DNA of 64,000 nucleotides from CAYUYV01 sp964561475 (GTDB lineage Bacteria > Pseudomonadota > Alphaproteobacteria > JAJFIK01): contig CAZLPU010000009.1 in assembly GCA_964561475.1 (NCBI GenBank), forward strand, positions 1 through 64,000. The letters are read 5' to 3'. The translations under genes and the position numbers were made by a program. How positions within the stretch are numbered: the first letter of the stretch is position 1; each line of letters starts with the position of its first letter. Below are positions 1-7,702 of this stretch, one piece after another. The notes beneath the pieces were generated by a model, which ran no database searches, was not told the origin of the DNA, and saw only the letters and a list, made by a program, of their open reading frames with translations.

Positions 1-79
1 CTCCGCGAGGGCGGCGCAGTGGCGCCGGACCGCAGTCGCGGCCTTGAGCATGATACGGATTAAACGCCTCATGCTCTAA
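1..79 (-). repeat. Dispersed intergenic repeat, copy 1 (cut by window edge)
   Basis: These 79 bases are the reverse complement of 38517-38595 with a single mismatch (A at 55 here against G in the other copy). Read on the minus strand, the element starts with an imperfect palindrome bounded by GAGCATGA and TCATGCTC (about 45-77), followed by a GC-rich stretch that can fold. The left end is cut by the window, so its full length is unknown. The terminal motif resembles the GAGCATGAT...ATCATGCTC palindromes common between genes in Rhizobiales; that comparison is from memory. Confidence 0.85.
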
Positions 80-376
80 TGCTTGAGGTCAAGTGGAGAC
101 CACGGGTTTGAGCATTTCAGTTACCTGGTGGAGCGGCTCTGACGCTTGGGTCCCAGTCGGCGGCACGCTCACCACTCAAGCGACAGAGGCAAAAGCGCCA
201 CGAGAAGCCCTGCGGTGCTCGTGATTCTCGTGGTCCTGATATCTGCAATCGGCCACGTCGCGAGTGGGATGCAGATGTCCGGGCTGAACCACGAGACCGC
301 AGACAGGGACCAGTGCGGGTGGCCATTGGCGGGGGCGGGCGATACCAGACGCCGACAAGAGTTTGAGGGAAAAATC
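80..376. other. Upstream region of lpxC without a recognised gene
   Basis: About 300 bases between the repeat and the lpxC start. The lpxC reading frame stays open upstream to about 146, but those codons show no LpxC-like sequence. A GAGGGA Shine-Dalgarno at 365-370 supports a GTG start at 377. No ftsZ, the usual upstream neighbour in alphaproteobacteria, lies inside the window. I see no clear -35/-10 pair. Confidence 0.5.
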
Positions 377-1348
377 GTGAGCGCACTTTTCGGGTTGAAT
401 ACCGGGTTTCAAACCACATTGAACGGCACCGTGCAATGCAGCGGCATCGGTCTGCACACCGGTGCGCTTGTGCGCATGACCCTCGCGCCCGCTGCGACCG
501 GCACCGGCATTGTATTTATACGGAGTGATCTCGCCGAAACGGCCGCTCCAGGGGACGAGAGAGTGCAGGCGCGCCACGATGCGGTGACCGAGACCATGCT
601 GGGAACGACGGTCGCGAATGCTGCGGGCACGTCCGTTGCCACCGTGGAACATCTCATGGCGGCCCTGGTGGGCTGTGGCATCGACAATCTGGAAGTCACC
701 CTGGACGGCCCGGAAATCCCGATCATGGACGGCAGTGCCGCGCCCTTCGTGTTCCTGATTGAATGTGCCGGTGTCGCGATTTCCGATCGCCCTCGGGCCT
801 ATCTGCGCATCCTGGAAAGCGTGAGCATCGAGGACGGGCCGAAATATGCAGAACTTGCGCCCCTTGCCGGACCGGAAGGCGGGGCCGCCGATGGTTTCAG
901 TGCCGGATTTGAGATTGATTTCGATACGCCGGTGATCGGGCGACAGCGGTATGGATTCGACCTCTCGAGTGCCGCTTTCAAGACGGAAATCTGCCGGGCC
1001 AGGACGTTCGGCTTCCTGAAGGATGTCGAGCAGCTCAAGGCGCTTGGCCTTGCCCGGGGCGGTTCCCTGGACAATGCCATCGTCATTGACGATGGCGCCG
1101 TGCTCAATGAAGACGGACTGCGGTATCCGGACGAATTTGTCCGCCACAAGCTTCTTGATGCCCTGGGGGATCTGGGGCTCGGGGGCGGCCAGATCCTTGG
1201 GCGGTTTACCGGGCGCCGCTCAGGTCACGATCTGAACAACCGTCTGTTGCACAAGCTTTTCGCAACGCCCGGTGCATGGCGCTGGGAAACCAGGGACGGG
1301 GAACAGGTCATGGATTTTGCCGAAACCCGGCGACGGGCTGGCAGGTAA
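377..1348 (+). CDS. lpxC: UDP-3-O-acyl-N-acetylglucosamine deacetylase LpxC
   Basis: Zinc deacetylase for the committed step of lipid A synthesis, cytoplasmic. The 323-residue product has the family landmarks in order: an N-terminal GIGLHTG segment, ATVEHLMAAL with the first zinc histidine, EIPIMDGSAAPF, and HKLLDALGDL followed by GRRSGHDLNNRLLHKL, which carry the second histidine, the zinc aspartate and the catalytic histidine. The GTG at 377 is chosen because GAGGGA lies 7 bases upstream and family homology begins just after it; an upstream in-frame extension to 146 looks non-coding. Length fits LpxC (about 300-320). A divergent XRE regulator and bamD follow, as in many alphaproteobacteria. 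Confidence 0.95.
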   Translation: MSALFGLNTGFQTTLNGTVQCSGIGLHTGALVRMTLAPAATGTGIVFIRSDLAETAAPGDERVQARHDAVTETMLGTTVANAAGTSVATVEHLMAALVGCGIDNLEVTLDGPEIPIMDGSAAPFVFLIECAGVAISDRPRAYLRILESVSIEDGPKYAELAPLAGPEGGAADGFSAGFEIDFDTPVIGRQRYGFDLSSAAFKTEICRARTFGFLKDVEQLKALGLARGGSLDNAIVIDDGAVLNEDGLRYPDEFVRHKLLDALGDLGLGGGQILGRFTGRRSGHDLNNRLLHKLFATPGAWRWETRDGEQVMDFAETRRRAGR

Positions 1349-1480
1349 GCGGGCCGGCTCATAAGCTGGTTGGCCCATAAGCTGGCAGGCCGAACCGTTG
1401 AGTGCCCGGACAGGCGATGAGAGACGCATCCGGGCGAATTTGAAACAACCACTCCTGAGCGAAGGGGACCGGCCTCAGTC

Positions 1481-1514
1481 AGTTATAGGCATCCCTCAGT
1501 TATAGGCATCCCTG
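1481..1514. repeat. 17-bp tandem duplication over the XRE gene stop codon
   Basis: AGTTATAGGCATCCCTC is repeated twice head to tail (1481-1497 and 1498-1514, last base differing). On the minus strand each unit encodes GMPITD-like text in one frame and the final DAYN-stop of the XRE regulator in the other. The duplication therefore recreates the gene's last codons and stop just downstream of the real stop at 1496-1498. Confidence 0.85.
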
Positions 1515-1975
1515 GCGTCGCCGTTATTGTGCCCGCCCTCGGGCAGCTCCAATTCCGCGGTTGCCTCTCCCTCTGGGGCGGCCTCGCCGCTGCGCAGGGA
1601 GAGACTTTTCACCAGGCTGGACACGGCATTGCGCACGAGGGGATCTTTGATCTCGCCGAAATTCCGGACCAGTTCGATCATGGCCCGGTTGCGTCCGCCA
1701 TGGGGTAGGGGCTGTGTCTGCGAACCAGGTTCCAGGCCGTCGAAGAAAAAGCCAATTTCTACGTCCAGGTGTTTGGCAATCTCATAAAGCCGACCGGCGC
1801 TCACGCGGTTGGCGCCGGTTTCATATTTTTGAACCTGTTGGTAGGAAATTTCCAACGCCGTCGCCAACTGCTCCTGGGTCAAGCCCAGGAGCGTGCGGCG
1901 CTGGCGGATGCGCTCACCCACATATTCGTCGACACGCTTGGCGAGCCGAGGGGTACGGGTTGCTGTCTCACTCAT
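1496..1975 (-). CDS. XRE-family helix-turn-helix regulator, PraR/PhrR-like
   Basis: Probable DNA-binding transcriptional regulator of 159 residues. The N-terminal half is a Cro/C1-type helix-turn-helix: an RIRQRRTLLGLTQEQLA segment, then ISYQQVQKYETGANRVSAGRLYEIA, then VEIGFFFDGL, the typical end of this domain. This pattern matches the alphaproteobacterial PraR/PhrR group (stress, quorum and biofilm regulators in Rhizobium); that placement is from memory. The C-terminal 60 residues are acidic and of low complexity. It is transcribed opposite to lpxC and bamD. A 17-bp tandem duplication covers its stop codon. Its targets cannot be read from the sequence. Confidence 0.85.
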   Translation of the reverse strand: MSETATRTPRLAKRVDEYVGERIRQRRTLLGLTQEQLATALEISYQQVQKYETGANRVSAGRLYEIAKHLDVEIGFFFDGLEPGSQTQPLPHGGRNRAMIELVRNFGEIKDPLVRNAVSSLVKSLSLRSGEAAPEGEATAELELPEGGHNNGDARDAYN

Positions 1976-2219
1976 ATTGATTTTCCGACGTGGCCGCCGG
2001 CTCCTGACATCACACGCTTGAGAAGATTGAGTTAGACCGATTTATCTGGATGGCAAATCCTATCCGAATACGAAACCCCTTAAACACGCCGACGCCGCGT
2101 CAAAACGACGTAAAGACCGACAATCACCCGAAAGTGAGCGCGCTTGGGTCATTGCTCCGGACCGGCTCCAGGCCGTACAGTGCAACAGTTATGGGCGCTC
2201 AGGAGTGGATGGCGAAAAC

Positions 2220-3104
2220 ATGCCGAGTCGGGTTGTGAACACAGGTGGCGGTCTTTCCAGTGGAGTTGCAGCAGCGGGCGGACTTGCGGCGGCAGGCCGA
2301 ACCTTTGGACGGGCCCTGGTGATTTGTCTGATCGGGCTCACCGCTGCCGCTTGCGCTGGCAAGAAAACCGAGCCGATCAAATACGTCGAGACCTCCGTGG
2401 AGGACCTCTACAACAACGCCGTCGATGAAATGAACAAGCGCCGGTTTTCTCAGGCTGCCATTCGGTTCGACGAGGTTGAGCGCCAGCACCCGTATTCCAT
2501 CTGGGCGAGGCGGGCCATGCTGATGGCCGCCTATTGTTATTACGAGAGCAACAGCTACGACGACGCAATTCTGGCGGCCCAGCGGTTCATTTCCCTCCAT
2601 CCCGGCAACCGAGACGTGGCCTACGCCTATTACATCATCGCCGTGTCCTACTATGAGCAGATCTCGGACGTGGGCCGGGATCAGAACATGACCGAGAAAG
2701 CCCTGGAGGGGCTCAGCGAAATCGTGCGCCGTTTCCCCAACAGTGAATATGCCCGGGACGCACGCCTGAAAATCGACCTGACCCGGGATCACCTCGCGGG
2801 CAAGGAGATGGAAGTGGGCCGCTGGTACCTCAAGCAGGACCACCATGTGGCGGCCATCAACCGGTTCAGGAATGTGGTGGAGAACTACCAGACCACGTCC
2901 CACGTGCCGGAGGCGCTTCACCGCCTGACCGAGGCCTATCTGTCCATTGGTGTGCTGGAGGAAGCCCGGGCGGCGGCAGCTGTGCTCGGGCACAATTTCC
3001 CGGGTAACCGGTGGTACCAGGACAGCTATGACCTCCTGGTGACCCGTAATCTCAATCCGACGAAAACGCCCGAAGGCGGCTCTTGGCTGAACGCCATTTT
3101 CTGA
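2220..3104 (+). CDS. bamD: Outer membrane assembly lipoprotein BamD
   Basis: Lipoprotein component of the Bam complex that inserts beta-barrel proteins into the outer membrane (ComL/YfiO family). The product has a hydrophobic signal ending in the lipobox LTAAAC, then tetratricopeptide-type helices starting at VEDLYNNAVDEMNKRRF and continuing through FDEVERQHPYSIWARRA, RFISLHPGN, LSEIVRRFPNSEYA and RFRNVVENYQTTSHVPEALHRL, a standard BamD series. The ATG at 2220 gives 294 residues; a GTG at 2205 is an alternative, and the AGGAG at 2201 does not clearly decide between them. recN and ligA follow on the same strand, the usual alphaproteobacterial order. Confidence 0.93.
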   Translation: MPSRVVNTGGGLSSGVAAAGGLAAAGRTFGRALVICLIGLTAAACAGKKTEPIKYVETSVEDLYNNAVDEMNKRRFSQAAIRFDEVERQHPYSIWARRAMLMAAYCYYESNSYDDAILAAQRFISLHPGNRDVAYAYYIIAVSYYEQISDVGRDQNMTEKALEGLSEIVRRFPNSEYARDARLKIDLTRDHLAGKEMEVGRWYLKQDHHVAAINRFRNVVENYQTTSHVPEALHRLTEAYLSIGVLEEARAAAAVLGHNFPGNRWYQDSYDLLVTRNLNPTKTPEGGSWLNAIF

Positions 3105-3304
3105 TCGCCGGGTTCCGATTGGGGTGGAGGCCGGTTGCGCTCTGCATCATCTGCGGTCGGTCCGCCCCATTTCGAGTTTTCCGTCGTTCAAGGTGAGCGC
3201 GGCGGTCACGGGCCGTCCTCATCTCCTGGCCGTCTTACCGAATTGTGGCGCGCTTTCGCGTGCTCCAATATGGGCTTGCGTACCTGCTTTGTTCATGGCA
3301 TTTA

Positions 3305-3319
3305 GAACATAAGACGAAC
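3305..3319 (+). promoter_or_regulatory. LexA (SOS) operator upstream of recN
   Basis: GAACATAAGACGAAC is an exact GAAC-N7-GAAC direct repeat, the operator recognised by alphaproteobacterial LexA (GTTC-N7-GTTC on the other strand). It ends 48 bases before the recN start codon, the expected promoter position. The match is seen directly; the function follows from the known motif and from recN being a classic SOS gene. Confidence 0.85.
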
Positions 3320-3367
3320 ATTTGTGTCTCCGTACACCCCTGCCTGAACAGAGTGAGAGCGTGTGCC

Positions 3368-5356
3368 ATGCTGTCCTTTCTCTCTATCCGCGACATTGTT
3401 CTGATTGATGCCCTGGACCTCACCCTTGATCAGGGCCTGACGGTTCTGACGGGTGAGACCGGTGCGGGCAAATCCATCCTGCTGGATGCCCTTGGTCTGG
3501 CCACGGGCGGGCGGGCGGACCGTCGGCTGGTGCGCCATGGAGCGGGTCAGGGCAGTGTGACGGCGGGGTTCACCGTAAGACACGATCATCCAGTCAGGGC
3601 GCTGCTGGCAGAAGCGGACCTGCGTTTTGGCGAGGGAGAGGAGAACGAATCGGACAGCCGGCCCCCAAGCAAGGGGGAGCCCGTCGCTGGGGCCGGTGAG
3701 GTCATTTTGAGGCGGGTCCAGCGGGCGGACGGGCCCAGCCGGGCCTTCATCAACGATCAGCCCGTGAGTGCCGCCTTGCTTCAGCGTGCCGGTGCCCTGC
3801 TTCTCGACATTCACGGCCAGCATGATGACAGGGACTTGCTCAATCCTGCCAGTCACCGGTCCTTGCTTGATCTGGCGGACGGGATCGGTCCGCTCAAGGC
3901 GGTGGCGGCTCAGACCTTTGCCGCCTGGAGGGACGCCCGTGAAGCTCTGGAAGCGCGGCGGGCACGGCTGAACGAAGCGGAGGCGGACCGGGAGACCCTG
4001 ACCCATCTGTGCGGTGAATTGCGTCTGCTGGACCCGCGATCCGGGGAGGAGACGGAACTGGCGGAGGAACGCCGCCGGGGCATGACCGCGGAAAAGATCA
4101 GGGAGGATGTCCAGGAGGCTCTGGATGCCCTGGGCGGGCGCGGTGGTCTGGGTGAGCGGATCGGCACGGCCCTGCGACGGCTGGAACGGGCTGAGCACGG
4201 GGCCATTGCCATGCCGGCGATCGAAGCCCTCGACCACGCCCTGTCCCAGGCGGAGGAAGCCCAGGGGGTGCTGGAAACCATGCTGGCCGGGTCGGCCTTC
4301 GATACCGATCGCCATGGGCAGGTGGAGGAGCGCCTGTTTGCCTTGCGGGCAGCCGCGCGCAAGCACCGGTGCGCCGTTGAGGACCTGCCCCGCATGCATG
4401 CAAACCTTGAGGCGGACCTGGCCGCGATCGAGACCGGGCAGGCTGATCTGGAAGCCCTGGAGACGGCCCTGACCCGGGCCCGGCAGGACTATGAGCGGGC
4501 CGCGGACCGGTTGTCCCAGGCCCGCATCAAGGCGGCGGGCGTCTTGGACGAGGCCGTGGCTGGGGAACTGGCTCCGCTCAAGCTGGGCCGGGCCCGGTTC
4601 CGCACCGGGTTCGAGATTCTGCCCCAGGAGCAGTGGGGGGCTGAGGGCTGGGACCGGGTGCGTTTTGAAATCTCCACCAATCCCGGGGCGCCCTTCGGAC
4701 CGTTGAGCCGGATCGCCTCCGGGGGTGAGATGGCGCGGTTCATGTTGGCGCTCAAGGTCACGCTTGCCCGGCAACGCCCGCCCAGAACCCTGATTTTCGA
4801 TGAGATCGACCAGGGTGTCGGCGGTGCCGTGGCGGCGGCCATGGGTGAGCGGTTGGCCCGGCTCGCGGCCATTACCGGCTCCGGTGGTGCGCAGGACGGG
4901 TGTGGTCAGGTTCTGGTGGTCACCCATGCGCCGCAGGTGGCGGCCCGGGCCAATCACCATATAAGGATACAGAAAGCCACCAGCCGCGATGGTGTCAGAA
5001 CCGTGGTGGCGTTCCTGGACGCCGAGGACCGCCGTGAGGAAATCGCCCGGATGCTCGCCGGTGAGCATGTGACCCCGGAAGCCCGGGCAGCCGCCCAACA
5101 GCTGCTGGCCCCCGGGGCCCAGCCCCATGGTGGCGGCCAGGGCGGGCTTGGACGCGCTGGCCGCAGGCCTGGATCCGGCCCGGCTGCTGGGCCAACGGCT
5201 GTGCCATCTTCCGGGCCGTCCAATGGGCCCACCAACCGGCAGCGCGGCTCCAGGCGGGCCAAGGATCGAAAGAAAGACCAGACCCGCGGGACTGCCGGCG
5301 GCCGCAAGGCGGATTCTGGCGGTCAGGATCCCCAGGCAGCGGCGGCGGGGGGCTGA
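3368..5356 (+). CDS. recN: DNA repair protein RecN
   Basis: SMC-like ATPase acting in double-strand break repair. It begins MLSFLSIRDIVLIDALDL, with Walker A GETGAGKS near residue 35, the DIHGQHD motif, a long coiled-coil middle, the ABC signature RIASGGEMARFMLALK, Walker B TLIFDEIDQGVGG and the H-loop VVTHAPQVAA. The ATG at 3368 starts exactly at family homology. The 662 residues exceed the usual 550-570: after EARAAAQQLLAP about 85 residues of Gly/Pro/Ala/Lys/Arg-rich sequence follow, an unusual basic tail. A LexA box lies just upstream. Confidence 0.95.
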   Translation: MLSFLSIRDIVLIDALDLTLDQGLTVLTGETGAGKSILLDALGLATGGRADRRLVRHGAGQGSVTAGFTVRHDHPVRALLAEADLRFGEGEENESDSRPPSKGEPVAGAGEVILRRVQRADGPSRAFINDQPVSAALLQRAGALLLDIHGQHDDRDLLNPASHRSLLDLADGIGPLKAVAAQTFAAWRDAREALEARRARLNEAEADRETLTHLCGELRLLDPRSGEETELAEERRRGMTAEKIREDVQEALDALGGRGGLGERIGTALRRLERAEHGAIAMPAIEALDHALSQAEEAQGVLETMLAGSAFDTDRHGQVEERLFALRAAARKHRCAVEDLPRMHANLEADLAAIETGQADLEALETALTRARQDYERAADRLSQARIKAAGVLDEAVAGELAPLKLGRARFRTGFEILPQEQWGAEGWDRVRFEISTNPGAPFGPLSRIASGGEMARFMLALKVTLARQRPPRTLIFDEIDQGVGGAVAAAMGERLARLAAITGSGGAQDGCGQVLVVTHAPQVAARANHHIRIQKATSRDGVRTVVAFLDAEDRREEIARMLAGEHVTPEARAAAQQLLAPGAQPHGGGQGGLGRAGRRPGSGPAAGPTAVPSSGPSNGPTNRQRGSRRAKDRKKDQTRGTAGGRKADSGGQDPQAAAAGG

Positions 5357-5382
5357 GCAGAGCGAGACGGTGGAGGCATGGC

Positions 5383-7629
5383 ATGAGTGCCGGCGCTTGG
5401 AGCGGGGCGACGCCCCATGGCGGGACGGATGTGGACGCACTGACCAGAGAGCAGGCGCAAGCCGAACTCGAGGCCATTGCGGAACGGGCGGGCGAATGGG
5501 CCGAGGCCTATTTCCAGCGGGATGATCCGGTGGTGTCCGACGCGGATTATGATGCCCTGATCCGGCGCAACGCCGCCATTGAAGCGCGGTTCCCTGACCT
5601 TCAGCGTGCAGACAGCCCGGCCCTGAGTGTGGGCGCGGAACCGGTGGCGGCCTTCGGTACCGTGCGTTTCGATGTGCCGATGCTGTCCCTGAACAATGCC
5701 TTCGACGGGGAGGATGTATCGGAATTTGTCCAGCGGATCCGCCGGTTTCTGGGTCTTGAGGACACGGAGCCGGTGGCCATGGTGGCCGAGCCCAAGATCG
5801 ACGGCCTGGGGGCGAGCCTGCGTTATGAAAAAGGCCGGCTTGTTCTGGGCGCCACCCGGGGCAACGGTTTCGAGGGGGAGGCGATCACCGCCAATCTGCG
5901 CACCATCGGGGACATTCCGGAAACCCTTGCCGGGCGTGGTCACCCGGAGATCATCGAGATCCGGGGCGAGGTCTATATGGCCCATGAGGATTTCGCAGCC
6001 CTGAACAAGGCCCAGGCGCAAGCGGGCAAGCCCGAGTTCAAGAACCCGCGCAATGCCGCCGCCGGGTCCCTGCGCCAGCTCGACCCGGAGATCACAAGGT
6101 CCCGTCCCTTGCGGTTTTTCGCCTATACCTGGGGCGTTCTGGAAGGCCGGCCCGATGATCTGTCCTGGGACAGTCACCACGGTGTGCTGGAGCATTTCAA
6201 GGCCTGGGGGCTGCCGGTCAACGGTCTGACCCGCCGGGTTTCGAGCGTTGAGGCCCTTCTGGCTCTTTACGATGAGATCATCAGTAAGCGCCCTGAACTG
6301 GGGTATGACATCGACGGGGTGGTCTACAAGGTGGACCGGCTCGATTGGCAGCAGCGGATGGGCTTTGTGTCCCGGGCGCCGCGCTGGGCCATCGCCCACA
6401 AGTTTCCTGCCGAACAGGCGCCCACCGTGCTGGAGGCCATTGATATCCAGGTGGGCCGCACAGGTGCCTTGACCCCCGTGGCAAAGCTCCGCCCGGTAAC
6501 CGTCGGCGGCGTGGTGGTCTCCAACGCCACGCTCCACAATGAAGATGAGATCGCCCGCAAGGATGTCCGCCCCGGCGACACGGTGATCGTGCAGCGGGCA
6601 GGGGATGTGATCCCCCAGATCGTCCGTGTGGTGGAAGAAGAGCGACCCAAGGGCGCAAAACCATTCGCGATGCCGGATCACTGCCCGGAATGCGGCAGTC
6701 TGGCGGTGCGGGAGACCAATCCGGCCACCGGGCGCCAGGATGCGGTGCGCCGGTGCACCGGCGGTCTGATCTGCCCGGCCCAGACCGTGGAACGGCTCAA
6801 GCATTTTGTTTCCCGCAAGGCCTTCGATATCGAGGGCCTGGGGGCAAAACAGGTGGAGGCCCTCTGGCGGGACGGATGGATCAAACAGCCCGCGGACATT
6901 TTCCTTCTGGAAGAGCGCTACGGCGGGGCCAAGGACGATAAGCTGGCCCGGCTGGCCAATCGGGAAGGCTGGGGGGAGAAATCCGCCGGCAATCTTTTCA
7001 AGGCGATCCGGGCGCGCAGGTCGATCCCCCTGGACCGGCTGATATTTGGCCTGGGCGTCCGCCATGTGGGTGAGACCACGGCCCGGCTTCTGGCCCGCAC
7101 CTATGGCAGTTTCGATATGTTCCAGAGCGCAATGGTCGAGGCGGGACAGCACACAGATCCCGTTGACGCAGGGGAAGAGACCCCTCCTAACCAGTCCGAT
7201 GCCGATCATCAGGAAGCGGCGGGAACGCAACCGGTGAATGATGCCCGGGCGGACCTTCTGGCCATTGACGGGGTGGGCGCGGTGATGGCGGAAGCGATTA
7301 TCGATTTCTTCCGGGAGACCCATAACCGGGAAGCCATCGCGGCCCTGTTCGATGCCGGCGTGAAGGACGAGCCGGTGGCGGCCAGCTCCGGCGGCCACGA
7401 GATCACGGGCAAGACCATCGTCTTCACCGGCACCCTGGAGCGGATGACCCGGTCCGAAGCCAAGGCCCGTGCGGAAGCGCTGGGGGCCAAGGTCTCCGGT
7501 TCGGTGTCCAAAAAGACCGACCTGGTGGTCGCCGGTCCCGGCGCGGGATCCAAGCTCAAGACCGCCAACGACCTGGGCCTCAGGGTACTGAGCGAGGATG
7601 ACTGGATCACCCTCGCCGGAGAATCCTGA
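5383..7629 (+). CDS. ligA: NAD-dependent DNA ligase LigA
   Basis: Seals nicks during replication and repair using NAD+. The 748-residue product has the N-terminal Ia domain (YDALIRR), the adenylation motif AEPKIDG with catalytic lysine near residue 138, the OB fold, a four-cysteine zinc finger (CPECG ... RRCTGGLICPAQ), helix-hairpin-helix repeats and a C-terminal BRCT domain (ITGKTIVFTGTLERMTRSEA). A polar insert of about 30 residues (QHTDPVDAGEETPPN and following) separates two hairpin motifs. GGAGG at 5372-5376 supports the ATG at 5383. It starts 26 bases after recN and is probably cotranscribed with it. Confidence 0.96.
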   Translation: MSAGAWSGATPHGGTDVDALTREQAQAELEAIAERAGEWAEAYFQRDDPVVSDADYDALIRRNAAIEARFPDLQRADSPALSVGAEPVAAFGTVRFDVPMLSLNNAFDGEDVSEFVQRIRRFLGLEDTEPVAMVAEPKIDGLGASLRYEKGRLVLGATRGNGFEGEAITANLRTIGDIPETLAGRGHPEIIEIRGEVYMAHEDFAALNKAQAQAGKPEFKNPRNAAAGSLRQLDPEITRSRPLRFFAYTWGVLEGRPDDLSWDSHHGVLEHFKAWGLPVNGLTRRVSSVEALLALYDEIISKRPELGYDIDGVVYKVDRLDWQQRMGFVSRAPRWAIAHKFPAEQAPTVLEAIDIQVGRTGALTPVAKLRPVTVGGVVVSNATLHNEDEIARKDVRPGDTVIVQRAGDVIPQIVRVVEEERPKGAKPFAMPDHCPECGSLAVRETNPATGRQDAVRRCTGGLICPAQTVERLKHFVSRKAFDIEGLGAKQVEALWRDGWIKQPADIFLLEERYGGAKDDKLARLANREGWGEKSAGNLFKAIRARRSIPLDRLIFGLGVRHVGETTARLLARTYGSFDMFQSAMVEAGQHTDPVDAGEETPPNQSDADHQEAAGTQPVNDARADLLAIDGVGAVMAEAIIDFFRETHNREAIAALFDAGVKDEPVAASSGGHEITGKTIVFTGTLERMTRSEAKARAEALGAKVSGSVSKKTDLVVAGPGAGSKLKTANDLGLRVLSEDDWITLAGES

Positions 7630-7648
7630 AGGTCTTGAGCAGGAGAGG

Positions 7649-7670
7649 GCCTGACCTGGATTGGTCAGGC
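7649..7670. terminator. Hairpin between convergent ligA and CoA ligase genes
   Basis: GCCTGACC and GGTCAGGC form a perfect 8-bp stem around the six-base loop TGGATT. It lies in the short gap between two convergent genes and could stop transcription from either side. No T-run follows, so intrinsic termination is uncertain. Confidence 0.45.
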
Positions 7671-7702
7671 GAGCCGCATCGTTGGACGAGGGCAGGGGGC
7701 TT

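Noticed and set aside
146..376. N-terminal extension of LpxC by 77 codons
   Set aside because: No LpxC homology in the extension and a good ribosome site precedes the GTG at 377.
3302..5440. Open frame of about 700 codons on the minus strand opposite recN
   Set aside because: Antisense to a clear RecN in very GC-rich DNA; translation is rich in Gly, Pro, Arg and His with no domain.
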